Shown: positions 1 through 9,672, counted from the stretch's first letter. The stretch is 64,000 nucleotides of DNA from Anaerolineaceae bacterium (GCA_020634165.1 JACKCF010000001.1:1488001-1552000), one strand, 5' to 3'. Notes: generated from the sequence alone by a model not told the origin. Translations and numbers: made by a program.

Positions 1-1661
1 CTACGTTTAAGCAAATCCTGCGCGGCTTCCTGGAAACGGAATTATTGCTGCAATCCATTGGCGGCGCATCTGACGAGCAGACCTGGCAGGCATTCTTCGC
101 GGATTTGCAGCTTGCTGTCAAAAATGCCGCTCCTGAAAATGGCTCAAGCAGTCGCAGCGGGCGCGTCCTGATCGCCAGTGCGACCGAAGCGCGCGGCTTG
201 CCACATAAGCACGTGTTTATCATGGGCATGGCTGAGGGTGTTTTTCCGATGCCTGTTCACGAAGATACCTTCTATCTCGATAGCGAACGCTTGGCCCTCC
301 GTGATCGCGGTGTGCTGCTTAAAACAGGCAGTGAACGCAGCGATGACGATGGCCTGTTCTACGAACTCATCAATCTGGCCCAGCAGACCCTGACGCTTTC
401 CCGGCCAACAGTCCGCGACGGCAAAAATTGGAATCCCAGCCATCTGTGGCGGCATGTGCTTGATGCCTTTGACGCCAACACCCTGCCTTTGACGCGCTAT
501 GGCGTCGGTGAAGTCGTTCCTGGCCAATCGGTTGCATCAAGTGATGAGGCATTGTTGGCAGCCATCGCCGATGAACAAGCGATGGGCTTGCGCGCTTTTC
601 TCCTGAGCGATCAGCCGGAATTGTGGGCGCATGTCATGCACAACATTGCCATCGAACAGGGCCGCATGTCACGTCAGTCGCACGATGTTTTCACAGGCAA
701 AATTACTCATCCCGACCTGATAGCTGATGTTCAGTCACAGCTTGGCCCTAATCGGCGCTGGTCGGCCAGCCAACTCAATGAATACGGTGCCTGTGCCTTT
801 CGCTTCTTCGCCAAACGGATGCTGCGCCTCGAAGCGCTCGAAGAAGAGGATGAAGGGCTGGATGCCCTGCAACTGGGTTCACTCAATCATGCCATTCTGG
901 AAGGCACCTATCGTCAGTTGATGCAGGATGACATCGCTATCAGCCCTGATGAAGATGCCCTGCAAGAGGTATTGCTCATTCTCGAAGAAATTGCCGAGGA
1001 GCAGTTCGCCCTCGCACCGAAGCACTATAACTTCCGCCCGACAGCCCGCTGGTCCCAGGAACAGCAGGTTATTTTACGTCGCCTGCGCCTGATGCTTCAG
1101 CTAGATTTCAGCGACAAGGCACCTTTGTTTACGGAAAATCTCCAGCGCCTGCCCTATGAAATGGAACTGCGTTTTGGCTTCCCGGACACGGAAAATATCA
1201 CGATCTCGGTCGATGACGAGGAATCCATTTTTGTGCGCGGTGCCATCGACCGCATCGACCGCATCGGCGACAAACTCTATGTCATTGACTACAAGACCGG
1301 CTCAACGAAAATCGACACCAAAGAGATGGAAGCAGGCCGCAACTTCCAGATGATGCTTTATCTCCTGGCCCTGGATGCCATCCTCAAACAGCGCGGAATA
1401 GATAATTTGCAGGTTGGCGGCGGCTTTTTCTGGCATATTCGCAACCAGACCGACAGCGGCAAGCTCGATATTTCAGCAACTGTCATCGACCAGCCGGAAA
1501 TTGCCAGCGCGCGTGTGCACCTGGCGCGGCATCTGCGCAATGCGCGTAAGGCCGATTTCCGTGTGCAGCCGCCCAAACAGGAAAAGGGTCGCTGTACCAG
1601 CTATTGCGACTACTATCAGCTTTGCCGTTTGTCCGTCATCAACCAGCGTAAATACGATTAG
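1..1661 (+). CDS. AddB-like PD-(D/E)XK nuclease, 5' end missing
   Basis: C-terminal 552 residues of a recombination nuclease. The frame is open from base 3, so the gene starts left of the window; the TTG at 45 is only an internal codon. The C-terminal part has the RecB-nuclease core: GAIDRID followed by VIDYKTGS near base 1285, where the Asp and Lys bind metal and catalyse cleavage. A cysteine in GACAFRFF (base 790) and three in CTSYCDYYQLC (bases 1591-1625) match the split four-cysteine 4Fe-4S cluster of AddB-type nucleases. The next gene, 12 bases on, is the AddA-like helicase-nuclease, so the two probably form the dual-nuclease complex that resects double-strand breaks. The helicase-like N-terminal half is not visible, so AddB versus a stand-alone Cas4/RecB-like protein is inferred from the partner and the cysteines. 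Confidence 0.85.
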   Translation, partial: TFKQILRGFLETELLLQSIGGASDEQTWQAFFADLQLAVKNAAPENGSSSRSGRVLIASATEARGLPHKHVFIMGMAEGVFPMPVHEDTFYLDSERLALRDRGVLLKTGSERSDDDGLFYELINLAQQTLTLSRPTVRDGKNWNPSHLWRHVLDAFDANTLPLTRYGVGEVVPGQSVASSDEALLAAIADEQAMGLRAFLLSDQPELWAHVMHNIAIEQGRMSRQSHDVFTGKITHPDLIADVQSQLGPNRRWSASQLNEYGACAFRFFAKRMLRLEALEEEDEGLDALQLGSLNHAILEGTYRQLMQDDIAISPDEDALQEVLLILEEIAEEQFALAPKHYNFRPTARWSQEQQVILRRLRLMLQLDFSDKAPLFTENLQRLPYEMELRFGFPDTENITISVDDEESIFVRGAIDRIDRIGDKLYVIDYKTGSTKIDTKEMEAGRNFQMMLYLLALDAILKQRGIDNLQVGGGFFWHIRNQTDSGKLDISATVIDQPEIASARVHLARHLRNARKADFRVQPPKQEKGRCTSYCDYYQLCRLSVINQRKYD

Positions 1662-1673
1662 CCGGGGGATAGT

Positions 1674-4600
1674 ATGCAATTCACACCGGAGCAATCGACG
1701 GCGGTTTACACCCATGACAAAAACCTGATCGTGGTCGCTGGCGCAGGGTCTGGGAAGACGCGCGTATTGGTCGAGCGCTATCTGGCCATGCTTGAAGCGA
1801 ATCCCGACTGGCCCCTGACCGCATTGGTGGCAATTACCTTCACCAAAGAAGCCGCCCTGGAAATGACCAATCGCGTTCGCGAACGTCTGGAACAGTGCCT
1901 GCACGAGGTTGAACTGGCTGTGAAGCCACGCTGGCAGACATTGCTTTCCCAGATGGACAGCGCCCGTATCGGCACGATTCATAGCCTTTGTGGGGACATT
2001 CTGCGCGCCAATGCTGCCGAAGCGGGCCTCGACCCTGGCTTTGAAGTCATGGACGAGATTCAGTCGGCTATGTTATTGGATACCATCGTCAGTGATGTCT
2101 TTAACGATATCGCCCGTTTCGATCCTGATGGCTTGCTGCAACTGTTCACCCAGTATGATGAACGCACCATCCGTGATGTTGCTCGCAAAATAGACCTGCT
2201 CGCTCAGGATTTTTCGATTGCAGATGCTGACCCGACAGACTTGTTGGCCGATTGGCAGCAGCAGTGGGACGCGGACTGCCATAAGGCGGCCAAAACAGCC
2301 CGGGTTTTGATTGATGCTCACTATCACGAACCACCTGATCCCACCGATAAGTTATCAGCCCACTGGTTAACGGTAGCCGCTTCGCGAGATGCACTAGACG
2401 AACCCCCTGATGGCGAGGCTATTTACAGCGCCATCGCCCAACTAACGACTGTTAAGCTCAATGTTGGCTCCAAAAAAGTTTGGGGTGAAGCTATTGTCGA
2501 CATTAAGGCCGACCTGCGCGCCATACGGGAATGGGCTGAAGAGCGTAAGGCCGAGCTTGGTGAGCAGCCTCCTGCTGAAAGTGATCAGACCGCTGCCGAA
2601 CTCGTCGTCTTATGGGCGCGATTATTGCGCCGCGTCGCTGATGCGTATACTCACGCCAAACACAGCGCAGGCGCGCTCGACTTCAACGATTTGGAAGTCC
2701 TGACGGCCCGCCTGCTGTCCAACTTCCCCGATGTGCGCGCGCGTTATTGCACCCATGAGTTCCGGCACGTGCTCGTCGATGAATTTCAGGATACCAATCA
2801 GGCGCAGTGGGAAATCGTGCAAGCCCTCACTGATCTGGAACAGGGCGGCAGCCTGTTCGTCGTTGGCGATCCCAAACAAAGCATCTATGGCTTTCGTGGG
2901 GCCGATGTCAGCGTATTCAATCATGTTAAAACGCAAATCAGCCAGCGTGTTTGCGGCCAGCAGGTGGCCCTATCGCAGTCATTCCGAACCCATAATCGGC
3001 TGGTACAGACGTTCAACACGCTCTTTGACCACATCCTGACCACCGATGCCGACAGTCCAGTGCATGCCTATCAGGTGGCATTTGATGAACCCATGTCGGC
3101 CTTCCGCCAGGAATCGCCCCATGATCCGTCGCTGGAATTGCTGCTCCTGAACGACCAGCCGCCTGATGGATATGAGTCAAAATCGGTCCTTGCAGAGGAT
3201 CGCCGCCAGTGGGAAGCCTACGAAATCGGCCTGCGATTGCAGCACATGGTCGATCAGCAAACGCTGGTTTTTGATAAGTCAACAGGTCAGCAGCGCCCGA
3301 TTCGTTATGGTGACATGGCTATTTTGATGCGCGCCCTGACCAGCGTCACCATCTACGAAGACGTATTTAAAGTACTGGGCATTCCCTATGTGACCCTCGC
3401 CGGACGCGGTTACTATGCGCGTCAGGAAGTCTGGGACGTGCTTAATCTGCTGCGCGCACTCCATAATCCAGCCGATAACCTCTCGCTGGCCGCAGCCCTG
3501 CGCTCACCACTGTTTGGCTTCAGCGACGAACTGCTGTTCATCCTGCGCCGACTCAAACAGAGTCCCGACGACTACGAACCGATGCGCCTGTGGGATGCCG
3601 TTCAATTGGCCGCCCATGACACGACAGTTGGCCCGTTGGATGCTGCATCACAGCAGGTTTTGACTTTCGCTGACCGTGTCCTGCGTGAATTGCATGCGCT
3701 GGCAGGTCGTGTCACCATCGCGGAACTGATCCGGCTGGCACTGGCCCGGACGGGCTATCTGGCCGTTCTGCAAGCCCTCCAACCGGATGGCGTGCGCCGC
3801 CGCCGTAATGTGGAAAAACTGCTGAATATCGCCGAAGAAAGCGGCCTGATCGCCCTTAGCGAATTTACCATTTACATGGATGATCTCAGCGACCGCGATC
3901 TGCGCGAAGGCGAGGCGCTGCTGGATGCTAGTGATGCCGTGCAAATCATGTCGATTCATAAGAGCAAGGGGCTGGAATTTCCGGTCGTGGTTCTGGCTGA
4001 TGTCGGTGGCAGCAGTCGCAGTCGCAGCTTGGGCATCATTGCTTACGACCGTGATCTGGGGCTATCCTGTAAATTCCCGGATGAAGATGGCAACGACATC
4101 AAGCCATACCTGTATCGCAAAGCTGAGCGACTGCAAACCCTGCGTGAAGAGGCTGAAAGTCGCCGTTTGCTTTATGTGGCCGCTACCCGTGCTCAGGACC
4201 GTCTGATTGTCAGCGGTGGTGCCACCATCAAAGATGGCAGCCTGCGAGCCAACCATTGGCTGGGTTGGCTGCTGGACGCCTTGCAAATCACGGAGCAAGC
4301 CGAATCACAATCGCTGGTGTGGTCCGTTCCCAAGGTGGATGACTGTAGCGTTCGCGTGACGACTTACCAATATGATCTTGGCTTACGGGATCATCTCATC
4401 GGCGGACGAGAAGCGCCCGTACCACTTTCAGCCGATGGCCAGCCACAGATGCCGCCGCTCTTACAGTCGATACCACAGCGGCCCGATGCACTTCTCATGC
4501 ACATGGCGGCCTCCCAACTGGAAAATCTGCTTGGCTCCGTTCGCGACTTTGCACGAGATGATCTCTACAAAACCAACCTCATGTCAGAATCTGCCGATAT

Positions 4601-5222
4601 AGCCCATGCGCCCATCCGCGAAGTGGTGCGCACTCATATGCCGCGCATCACCCGCCGCATGATCGGCCTGATAGTTCATGAAGCCCTGCGTTACTGGCGC
4701 ATGCCGGATAACACACCCGATATTGACGCTGTTTTACGGAGTTATGCGTGGCAGCAGGGTGTAACCGATTCCCGCCTCATAAACGTCGCCGTGCAGGATT
4801 CTCGTCAGTTGCTGGACCGCTTTATGCGCAGCGAGCTATATCACTGGATTGCTGCTGCCAAAGCCGAACAACGCCCTGTCTATCATGAACTGCCCTTTAT
4901 CTATCAGTTAAATGGCCGCCTGATTCACGGCATGGTCGATCTGGTTTTCCAACGGACGGATGGTTCCTGGTGCGTCGTGGACTATAAGACCAGTTATGTG
5001 AAAGGTGCCCCTCAGCCGGAAGCCTTCAGCAGGCATGCTGCCCAGCATTATCACTTGCAAATGGGTGCTTATGCCCAGGCCCTTTCCGAGCAGTTTGCAG
5101 GTCAAGCGCCAGAAGTCTATGTGCATTATGTGCGCTATGTTCACAGCGTCCACATTCATGAAGATGCTTGGCGCAGTGCGTTGAACGATCTCGAATCGCT
5201 GGTGCAGGCTGCCCTGACCTGA
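1674..5222 (+). CDS. addA: AddA-like UvrD-family helicase-nuclease
   Basis: An 1182-residue SF1A helicase with a C-terminal nuclease, the size and layout of AddA. Visible motifs: Walker A AGAGSGKT (22-29), motif II DEFQD (about 369), GDPKQSIYGFRG (about 399), motif V IHKSKGLEF (about 762) and motif VI YVAATRAQDR (about 834). Near residue 1103 CVVDYKTSY, preceded by GMVDLVF, gives the second RecB-type nuclease site. It would unwind and degrade broken duplex ends with the upstream AddB-like subunit to load recombinase. Start: ATG 12 bases after the upstream stop, behind a G-rich stretch. No Chi-recognition feature can be read by eye. The family is certain; the subunit name rests on the nuclease fusion and the neighbour. 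Confidence 0.92.
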   Translation: MQFTPEQSTAVYTHDKNLIVVAGAGSGKTRVLVERYLAMLEANPDWPLTALVAITFTKEAALEMTNRVRERLEQCLHEVELAVKPRWQTLLSQMDSARIGTIHSLCGDILRANAAEAGLDPGFEVMDEIQSAMLLDTIVSDVFNDIARFDPDGLLQLFTQYDERTIRDVARKIDLLAQDFSIADADPTDLLADWQQQWDADCHKAAKTARVLIDAHYHEPPDPTDKLSAHWLTVAASRDALDEPPDGEAIYSAIAQLTTVKLNVGSKKVWGEAIVDIKADLRAIREWAEERKAELGEQPPAESDQTAAELVVLWARLLRRVADAYTHAKHSAGALDFNDLEVLTARLLSNFPDVRARYCTHEFRHVLVDEFQDTNQAQWEIVQALTDLEQGGSLFVVGDPKQSIYGFRGADVSVFNHVKTQISQRVCGQQVALSQSFRTHNRLVQTFNTLFDHILTTDADSPVHAYQVAFDEPMSAFRQESPHDPSLELLLLNDQPPDGYESKSVLAEDRRQWEAYEIGLRLQHMVDQQTLVFDKSTGQQRPIRYGDMAILMRALTSVTIYEDVFKVLGIPYVTLAGRGYYARQEVWDVLNLLRALHNPADNLSLAAALRSPLFGFSDELLFILRRLKQSPDDYEPMRLWDAVQLAAHDTTVGPLDAASQQVLTFADRVLRELHALAGRVTIAELIRLALARTGYLAVLQALQPDGVRRRRNVEKLLNIAEESGLIALSEFTIYMDDLSDRDLREGEALLDASDAVQIMSIHKSKGLEFPVVVLADVGGSSRSRSLGIIAYDRDLGLSCKFPDEDGNDIKPYLYRKAERLQTLREEAESRRLLYVAATRAQDRLIVSGGATIKDGSLRANHWLGWLLDALQITEQAESQSLVWSVPKVDDCSVRVTTYQYDLGLRDHLIGGREAPVPLSADGQPQMPPLLQSIPQRPDALLMHMAASQLENLLGSVRDFARDDLYKTNLMSESADIAHAPIREVVRTHMPRITRRMIGLIVHEALRYWRMPDNTPDIDAVLRSYAWQQGVTDSRLINVAVQDSRQLLDRFMRSELYHWIAAAKAEQRPVYHELPFIYQLNGRLIHGMVDLVFQRTDGSWCVVDYKTSYVKGAPQPEAFSRHAAQHYHLQMGAYAQALSEQFAGQAPEVYVHYVRYVHSVHIHEDAWRSALNDLESLVQAALT

Positions 5223-5229
5223 TGCGCCT

Positions 5230-6198
5230 ATGCTGAAATGGCTTTTCGGTCCACTCCCTGATTGGTTCCAGCAGCAGCATCCGGTTCAGCGTTACGCGCT
5301 GCAACCCTATGCTGCCAGCAATTCGCGATCTGCCCGAATTGTCCGAATTGCGTTTTCGGTGTTGTTACTTTCGACACTGGTGATAGCTGGTTACACAGTC
5401 GCCAGCCACGTGATGAACAACCCGCCTGCCGGTTTACACATTGCCGAAGTCGTTTTCCGCATACTTTATTATCCGCTGATTGCCCTGCAAACCATCACCT
5501 GGGTGTTGGCACTAGCCATGAGCATCAACGTGCTTGATGCTGAGCGACGGCGTCAGACGTGGGACAATTTGCGCGCAACATCCACTGGCGCCGATATGGT
5601 GGTGCGGGTAGGGTGGTTAGCGGTACTGCATCGGCTGCGCGGCTTATGGCTGGTGATGACTGCCGCACGTCTCATCTTGCTCATTGGTGTGCTGTATCGC
5701 CTTATGTCGCATCGTGGCGACTATCTGGCTTACCTTACGGCAACCGTTCAGCCGGATGTGCCGCTGGGTATCGCGCTGTTTTTGCTTGTATCACTGCTGG
5801 TGGCGGCATTTATGCTGCCGTTCATGCTGCTAGGCCTATCGACGGCGTTGGGACTATGGCTCTCTGCGCTCTTCAGGCCGCGCGCTGTGACAGCTATTTT
5901 CCAGTTCATACTGACTGCATTCTATGTAGCGCTGGCGCTTATTCTGTTTCTGATAGTGCAAAGTCAGGTGATCCATGACATGCCGCCAGCACAGAACTTC
6001 GGTTTGTTAACTGGATACTCATTGCTTGTCGATTGGGGTGCTTTGTGGTTTGACCTGGGTAGTACAGGCGACATCTGGGCACAAATCCCTTACAGCGTCC
6101 TGATGGGTCCAATTTTACTGCTTGCGGTACTGTTGCTGGCATGGCTTATCGACCGCTTGCTGAAAGCGGCCGTTCACCATGCAGAAATCAGGGATTAA
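5230..6198 (+). CDS. Polytopic membrane protein of unknown function
   Basis: A 322-residue protein that I cannot assign to a family. After about 35 soluble residues it has roughly six to eight hydrophobic segments, for example SVLLLSTLVIAGYTVA, IALFLLVSLLVAAFMLPFML and a last one ending AVLLLAWLIDRLL. A cytoplasmic-looking loop (INVLDAERRRQTWDNLRATSTGA) between segments resembles the membrane part of ABC-2 type permeases, where a similar loop follows the second helix, but no ATPase is adjacent. It starts 7 bases after addA and may be cotranscribed by readthrough. Its stop codon abuts the stop of mgsA on the other strand with no spacing. Confidence 0.7.
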   Translation: MLKWLFGPLPDWFQQQHPVQRYALQPYAASNSRSARIVRIAFSVLLLSTLVIAGYTVASHVMNNPPAGLHIAEVVFRILYYPLIALQTITWVLALAMSINVLDAERRRQTWDNLRATSTGADMVVRVGWLAVLHRLRGLWLVMTAARLILLIGVLYRLMSHRGDYLAYLTATVQPDVPLGIALFLLVSLLVAAFMLPFMLLGLSTALGLWLSALFRPRAVTAIFQFILTAFYVALALILFLIVQSQVIHDMPPAQNFGLLTGYSLLVDWGALWFDLGSTGDIWAQIPYSVLMGPILLLAVLLLAWLIDRLLKAAVHHAEIRD

Positions 6199-6582
6199 CT
6201 ACAGCGCTGCTGAAGAAATGATGAACTCGGCAGTAGCGGTATTGGTTGCCAGCGCTACATTATGCACATTACAGATGCGCAGCAGCGTCTGAATATCGGG
6301 ATCGTGTGGGTGCTTGCCTAGCGGATCGATCAGGAAGAACACAGCTTCGATTTTACCCTCAGCCACCATTGCGGCGATCTGTGCGTCACCGCCTTTGGGG
6401 CCGGAAAGCATACATGTAACGGGCAAACCGGTTTTCTCTCTGATGAGCGTTCCGGTCGTATTGGTCGCAATCAGATCGTATTTTGCCAGCACTGCGCGGT
6501 TGGCCATCACGAATGCGACCATATCGGCTTTCTTGCCATCATGAGAAATCAATGCCAGTGTCTTACGCATCTCGTCTGTCAT
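6199..6582 (-). CDS. mgsA: Methylglyoxal synthase
   Basis: A 127-residue protein that converts dihydroxyacetone phosphate to methylglyoxal and phosphate, a bypass that relieves sugar-phosphate stress. Family signatures: ALISHDGKK at the N-terminus, the phosphate-binding TNTTGT and the catalytic-loop GPKGGDAQI (its Asp is the general base). The C-terminal FLIDPLGKHPHDPD and RICNVHNVALATNTATA are near-invariant. Length is typical. Its ATG overlaps the stop of the upstream glycosyltransferase gene by four bases, so the two are probably translationally coupled. Confidence 0.96.
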   Translation of the reverse strand: MTDEMRKTLALISHDGKKADMVAFVMANRAVLAKYDLIATNTTGTLIREKTGLPVTCMLSGPKGGDAQIAAMVAEGKIEAVFFLIDPLGKHPHDPDIQTLLRICNVHNVALATNTATAEFIISSAAL

Positions 6583-7946
6583 GAAGCTGTCCTCTGGTTG
6601 GCGCTGGTCGCCTCCAGCGCGGGCGTTCCGCTATCTTCCTTCGTCCTGGGGAAGTAGCCCGTCAGGGTGATGAGATTCGCGAAATGTGAATAACCATAGC
6701 TGCGTTTATAACGTTCGCTCAATTCCTGAGCTTCCGCATAGTGTACCTCAAGCTGGTTCATTATCGCAGCCCACGGGCGCTCTTTGACCAATTCGTACCC
6801 ATTCTGGCCCATTTGTCGCACCCAGTCGCGGTTCGCCGCCATGCGACTTGCCGCCTCAGCGAAGGATTCCGCATTGTGCTCGCAGATCAGACCTGTTTGT
6901 TCATGGTCCACCAACGCGGAAACAGCCCCCTCGTTCGTCACGACACAGGGGATGCCCGCTGCCATCGCTTCCTGCACTACCTGGCCGAAGGTCTCATTTG
7001 GCCCAGGGAAGAAAAACGCATCGGAACTGGCGAAAGCCTGGCCCAATTCATCACCCACAAGGTATCCTGTGAAGAAAGTATCCGTCTCTGAGAACAGGTC
7101 TTCCAGTTCCTCACGTGTCGCGCCATCACCGACAATCGTCAGCGCGACATCCGGCAGTTTGGCGACCTCTAATAGTAAATCGACACATTTTTCATAAGCC
7201 AGCCGCCCGACATACAGCACCAGCAAACGGGATGGATCACGGCCATTCAGCAGGCGCTCGCGCATAGCCTCATTTTTGTGGATGGGGTTGAAGCGCTCAA
7301 TATTCACGCCGCGTCCCCAGACGCGCAGTCGCTTAAATCCGTGCGACTGCAAATCGTCTTTGACCATCTGTGTAGGCACCAGATTGATGTGGCAGCCGTT
7401 ATGCAGGTAGCGCAGCCACCGCCGGATCGGGTTCGTCAAAATGGGCGCGCCATAGCGCTGCGCATAACCAGGCAGGTCAGTCTGATAGTTGGCCACAACC
7501 GGAATATTCAGGTGACGGCCCGCTGCCATGCCATTCACGGTCATCAGCGCCGGACTGCATAGATGGATCAAATCCGGCTGGAATTCTTCAATTCGCTTGG
7601 CGACATACGGCGTTGGCAGTGCCACCCGTGTTTCGGGTGCTTTCGGGAACGAAACGCTCGGCAGGGCGACCACTTCACTTTCGCCTACATTGGGAATAGC
7701 CGTATCCGGTGCGAAGATGAGCACTTCGCGTCCGGTTTCCTGCAAATAACGGATGGTCAGGTAGCTGGTCTTGCTGACGCCATCGACCTTAGGCAAAAAA
7801 GCTTCGGTCAGGACCGCAACCCGCTTGACATCAGCTAACGGATGGGGTGCGTAGATTGGATTGACGAGTTCGTAATCGCCATAGAGGTCGGCACCTTGTG
7901 CTGTGTAGCGTGCCGCAAATAGTTGACGTACTCGATGATCGGCCAT
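6579..7946 (-). CDS. GT4-family glycosyltransferase (MgtA/PimB-like)
   Basis: A 455-residue GT-B glycosyltransferase. The N-terminal Rossmann domain has VAVLTEAFLPKVDGVSKTS (from about residue 40); the C-terminal donor domain has VLYVGRLAYEKCVDLLLE and the GT4 nucleotide-sugar motif PGPNETFGQVVQEAMAAG with its EX7E spacing. The match is to alpha-mannosyl/glucosyl transferases that glycosylate lipids, such as the diacylglycerol and phosphatidylinositol enzymes; acceptor and sugar cannot be read. The ATG at 7946 is preceded by GGAAGGGAACCC, a good Shine-Dalgarno, and no alternative ATG, GTG or TTG occurs before the conserved core. The gene therefore truly overlaps the 3' end of the PHP gene by 112 bases in another frame. 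Confidence 0.88.
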   Translation of the reverse strand: MADHRVRQLFAARYTAQGADLYGDYELVNPIYAPHPLADVKRVAVLTEAFLPKVDGVSKTSYLTIRYLQETGREVLIFAPDTAIPNVGESEVVALPSVSFPKAPETRVALPTPYVAKRIEEFQPDLIHLCSPALMTVNGMAAGRHLNIPVVANYQTDLPGYAQRYGAPILTNPIRRWLRYLHNGCHINLVPTQMVKDDLQSHGFKRLRVWGRGVNIERFNPIHKNEAMRERLLNGRDPSRLLVLYVGRLAYEKCVDLLLEVAKLPDVALTIVGDGATREELEDLFSETDTFFTGYLVGDELGQAFASSDAFFFPGPNETFGQVVQEAMAAGIPCVVTNEGAVSALVDHEQTGLICEHNAESFAEAASRMAANRDWVRQMGQNGYELVKERPWAAIMNQLEVHYAEAQELSERYKRSYGYSHFANLITLTGYFPRTKEDSGTPALEATSANQRTAS

Positions 7947-8584
7947 GGGTTCCCTTCCGCCACTGTTTGTTTGGCAGCCAATGCGATGCGTAGGTCCTCG
8001 CCCGTATGACCGGCAAATCGTGTGACGCCACTGCCAACAGCCCCAGGGGTGTGGGCGTCACTGCTGCCTGTCACAGCCAGGTTTATTCTACGTGTGAATT
8101 GGCCCGCTATCCAGTTGCATCCGGGCGTCAGTACTCCCGCGTTATATACCTCGATGGCGTCCAATCCACATTCAATTAACACATGGGGGTTCATCCAGTG
8201 ACGTTTTGCACAGCGGCGGCTAATGTTGATCTCGATATGAAACGGGTGTGCCAGCACAGCGACACCACCAGCCTCGTGGATCGCAGTGACGGTATCGGCA
8301 AGGTCCATATCGCGACGGATAGGTGTCGTCACCCACAGCGCCAGGATATGCCCATCACGGCTGCTGACTTCGACTCCAGGGATGATCTCAAACGGGTAAC
8401 GATGCTGGTTGTCCAGTGCCCACAGGCTGGCCTCCAGTGTGTCATGGTCAGTGATAGCGATCACGTCCAGGTGACGTCGGCAAACAGTGATGTAGTCCAG
8501 CAGGGCTTCAACCTCGAATGTGCCATCGCTGGCAGTCGTGTGGATATGTAGATCTGCGGTGCCATGATACGGGATGTGCATCAA
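7835..8584 (-). CDS. PHP-domain metal-dependent phosphoesterase
   Basis: A 249-residue PHP protein. Metal-site motifs run in the usual order: DLHIHTTASDG (12-22), ITDHDT, PGVEVSS, VLAHPFHI and the C-terminal GSSDAHTPG. Stand-alone PHP proteins of this kind include 3',5'-nucleoside bisphosphate phosphatases and sugar-phosphate phosphatases; the substrate here is unknown. It is the first gene of a minus-strand operon with the glycosyltransferase and mgsA. Its last 37 residues are encoded in the 112-base overlap with the glycosyltransferase and lie outside the PHP core. Confidence 0.88.
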   Translation of the reverse strand: MMHIPYHGTADLHIHTTASDGTFEVEALLDYITVCRRHLDVIAITDHDTLEASLWALDNQHRYPFEIIPGVEVSSRDGHILALWVTTPIRRDMDLADTVTAIHEAGGVAVLAHPFHIEINISRRCAKRHWMNPHVLIECGLDAIEVYNAGVLTPGCNWIAGQFTRRINLAVTGSSDAHTPGAVGSGVTRFAGHTGEDLRIALAAKQTVAEGNPWPIIEYVNYLRHATQHKVPTSMAITNSSIQSTHPIR

Positions 8585-8725
8585 CGATCCTCACAATGAT
8601 TGGCGATGCCGCAAAAACTACCCATTCGACGTGAAATTGACATTAAGCGTTATACGGCATTCTCTTTATGGAATGGTGTGAAATTCGGTGATCGTCTTAA
8701 CAATTGCCTGGAGAATGCTCTGTAA

Positions 8726-8754
8726 ACAAAAACAGGGCCTGTTGCGGCCCTGTT
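8726..8754 (-). terminator. Intrinsic terminator of the cytochrome gene
   Basis: On the minus strand a 9-bp perfect stem, AACAGGGCC / GGCCCTGTT with a 6-base loop, is followed by TTTTGTTTAC. It lies 24 bases downstream of the cytochrome stop codon. Confidence 0.85.
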
Positions 8755-8777
8755 GATATTGCGATATAGCGGATTAT

Positions 8778-9482
8778 CTAGTCAGCGGGTGGCAGCGTTC
8801 TGAGATACGCCATCAGGTTGTAAATCTGCTGATCAGTCAGATCGCCCGTTTCGCCAAAGATCGGCATTTGCTGTGCCTGATCCGCGAATTCTGGCACAAC
8901 AAACGCCTGTGAATCGTGGATCGAGTTGTAGATGTAGGTCAGCGGGCCTTCACCCTCGACGCGAGTACCAGCGCGTTCATTGATGCCGACCAGCGACGGA
9001 CCGACGCCTGTGACATCTTCCTGTACATTGTGGCAGTTCGCGCAAGCCCATACCTGGCCATCACTCAGTGAAAGTGTTTCGTTGAACAGCGTCTCACCAG
9101 CACTGGCGGACGCCAGATTCACAAAGAATTCGAGATCAGCTTCACGTGCTTCATCAATCGGGCCTGTGGTCTGGCTGTCAGCCGAACCATCAGCGGCTTC
9201 TGCCGTCGGCTCGGCGGTCGCTTCTTCAGTGGGTTCAACAGTGGTCTCTTCTGTCGGTTCCTCGGTGGGGGTTGCCGTTGGCGGGACCTCAGTGGCAGTC
9301 GGCGGGACCTCCGTTGCGGTCGGCTGCACAGCGACCCCGTTGCTGTCGATGACGCTCGAACTGGCATTAGCAGAGGGGGTATTCGTGGCTTCATAGGCAG
9401 GTTTCGCCGGCGTACCGCAGGCCACCAGGACCAGGGCGGTCACGCCCAACAACACCATGACTCGGTTTGGTCGTATCATCAT
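8778..9482 (-). CDS. Membrane-anchored c-type cytochrome lipoprotein
   Basis: A 234-residue secreted lipoprotein. The signal MMIRPNRVMVLLG... ends in the lipobox LVAC, followed by about 90 residues of Pro/Thr/Glu repeats (PPTATEV repeated, then PTEE/EPTEE units) as a flexible tether. The C-terminal 110 residues are a class I cytochrome c domain: heme site CANCH and a distal Met in QQMPIFGETG, with the usual LTDQQIYNLMAYLRTL helix. It should carry electrons on the outer face of the membrane; no oxidase or reductase lies nearby to name its partner. The ATG at 9482 has GAG(AG) just upstream; the GTG at 9494 in the same frame is less likely. Confidence 0.9.
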   Translation of the reverse strand: MMIRPNRVMVLLGVTALVLVACGTPAKPAYEATNTPSANASSSVIDSNGVAVQPTATEVPPTATEVPPTATPTEEPTEETTVEPTEEATAEPTAEAADGSADSQTTGPIDEAREADLEFFVNLASASAGETLFNETLSLSDGQVWACANCHNVQEDVTGVGPSLVGINERAGTRVEGEGPLTYIYNSIHDSQAFVVPEFADQAQQMPIFGETGDLTDQQIYNLMAYLRTLPPAD

Positions 9483-9528
9483 TTGCTCTCGCACTCAGGG
9501 TATTGTGAACAACTTAACAAACAATGCG

Positions 9529-9557
9529 AGTATACCGTTCGCACTTATGCAGTACAA
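9529..9557 (-). promoter_or_regulatory. Promoter for the cytochrome gene
   Basis: Minus strand TTGTAC (9557-9552), 17 bases, TATACT (9534-9529). The expected transcript start is about 40 bases upstream of the ATG at 9482. Confidence 0.6.
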
Positions 9558-9604
9558 CGGCGACTGTAGGGTTTTCAGCGTATATACGGACCTTCTATCA
9601 CCGA

Positions 9605-9633
9605 TTGACGCTATTTTTACCGTCCGATACAAT
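9605..9633 (+). promoter_or_regulatory. Promoter for miaB
   Basis: TTGACG (9605-9610), 17 bases, TACAAT (9628-9633), 40 bases before the miaB ATG. It lies inside the open frame upstream of that ATG, which argues against the longer version of the protein. The same TTGACG hexamer is used by the tRNA-Glu promoter. Confidence 0.6.
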
Positions 9634-9672
9634 ACGCCTGTTCCGTCACTAGGTGAAAGTACATTACATCTC

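Noticed and set aside
9457..9672. 72-residue N-terminal extension of MiaB
   Set aside because: A promoter lies at 9605-9633 inside it and the conserved family start is the ATG at 9673.
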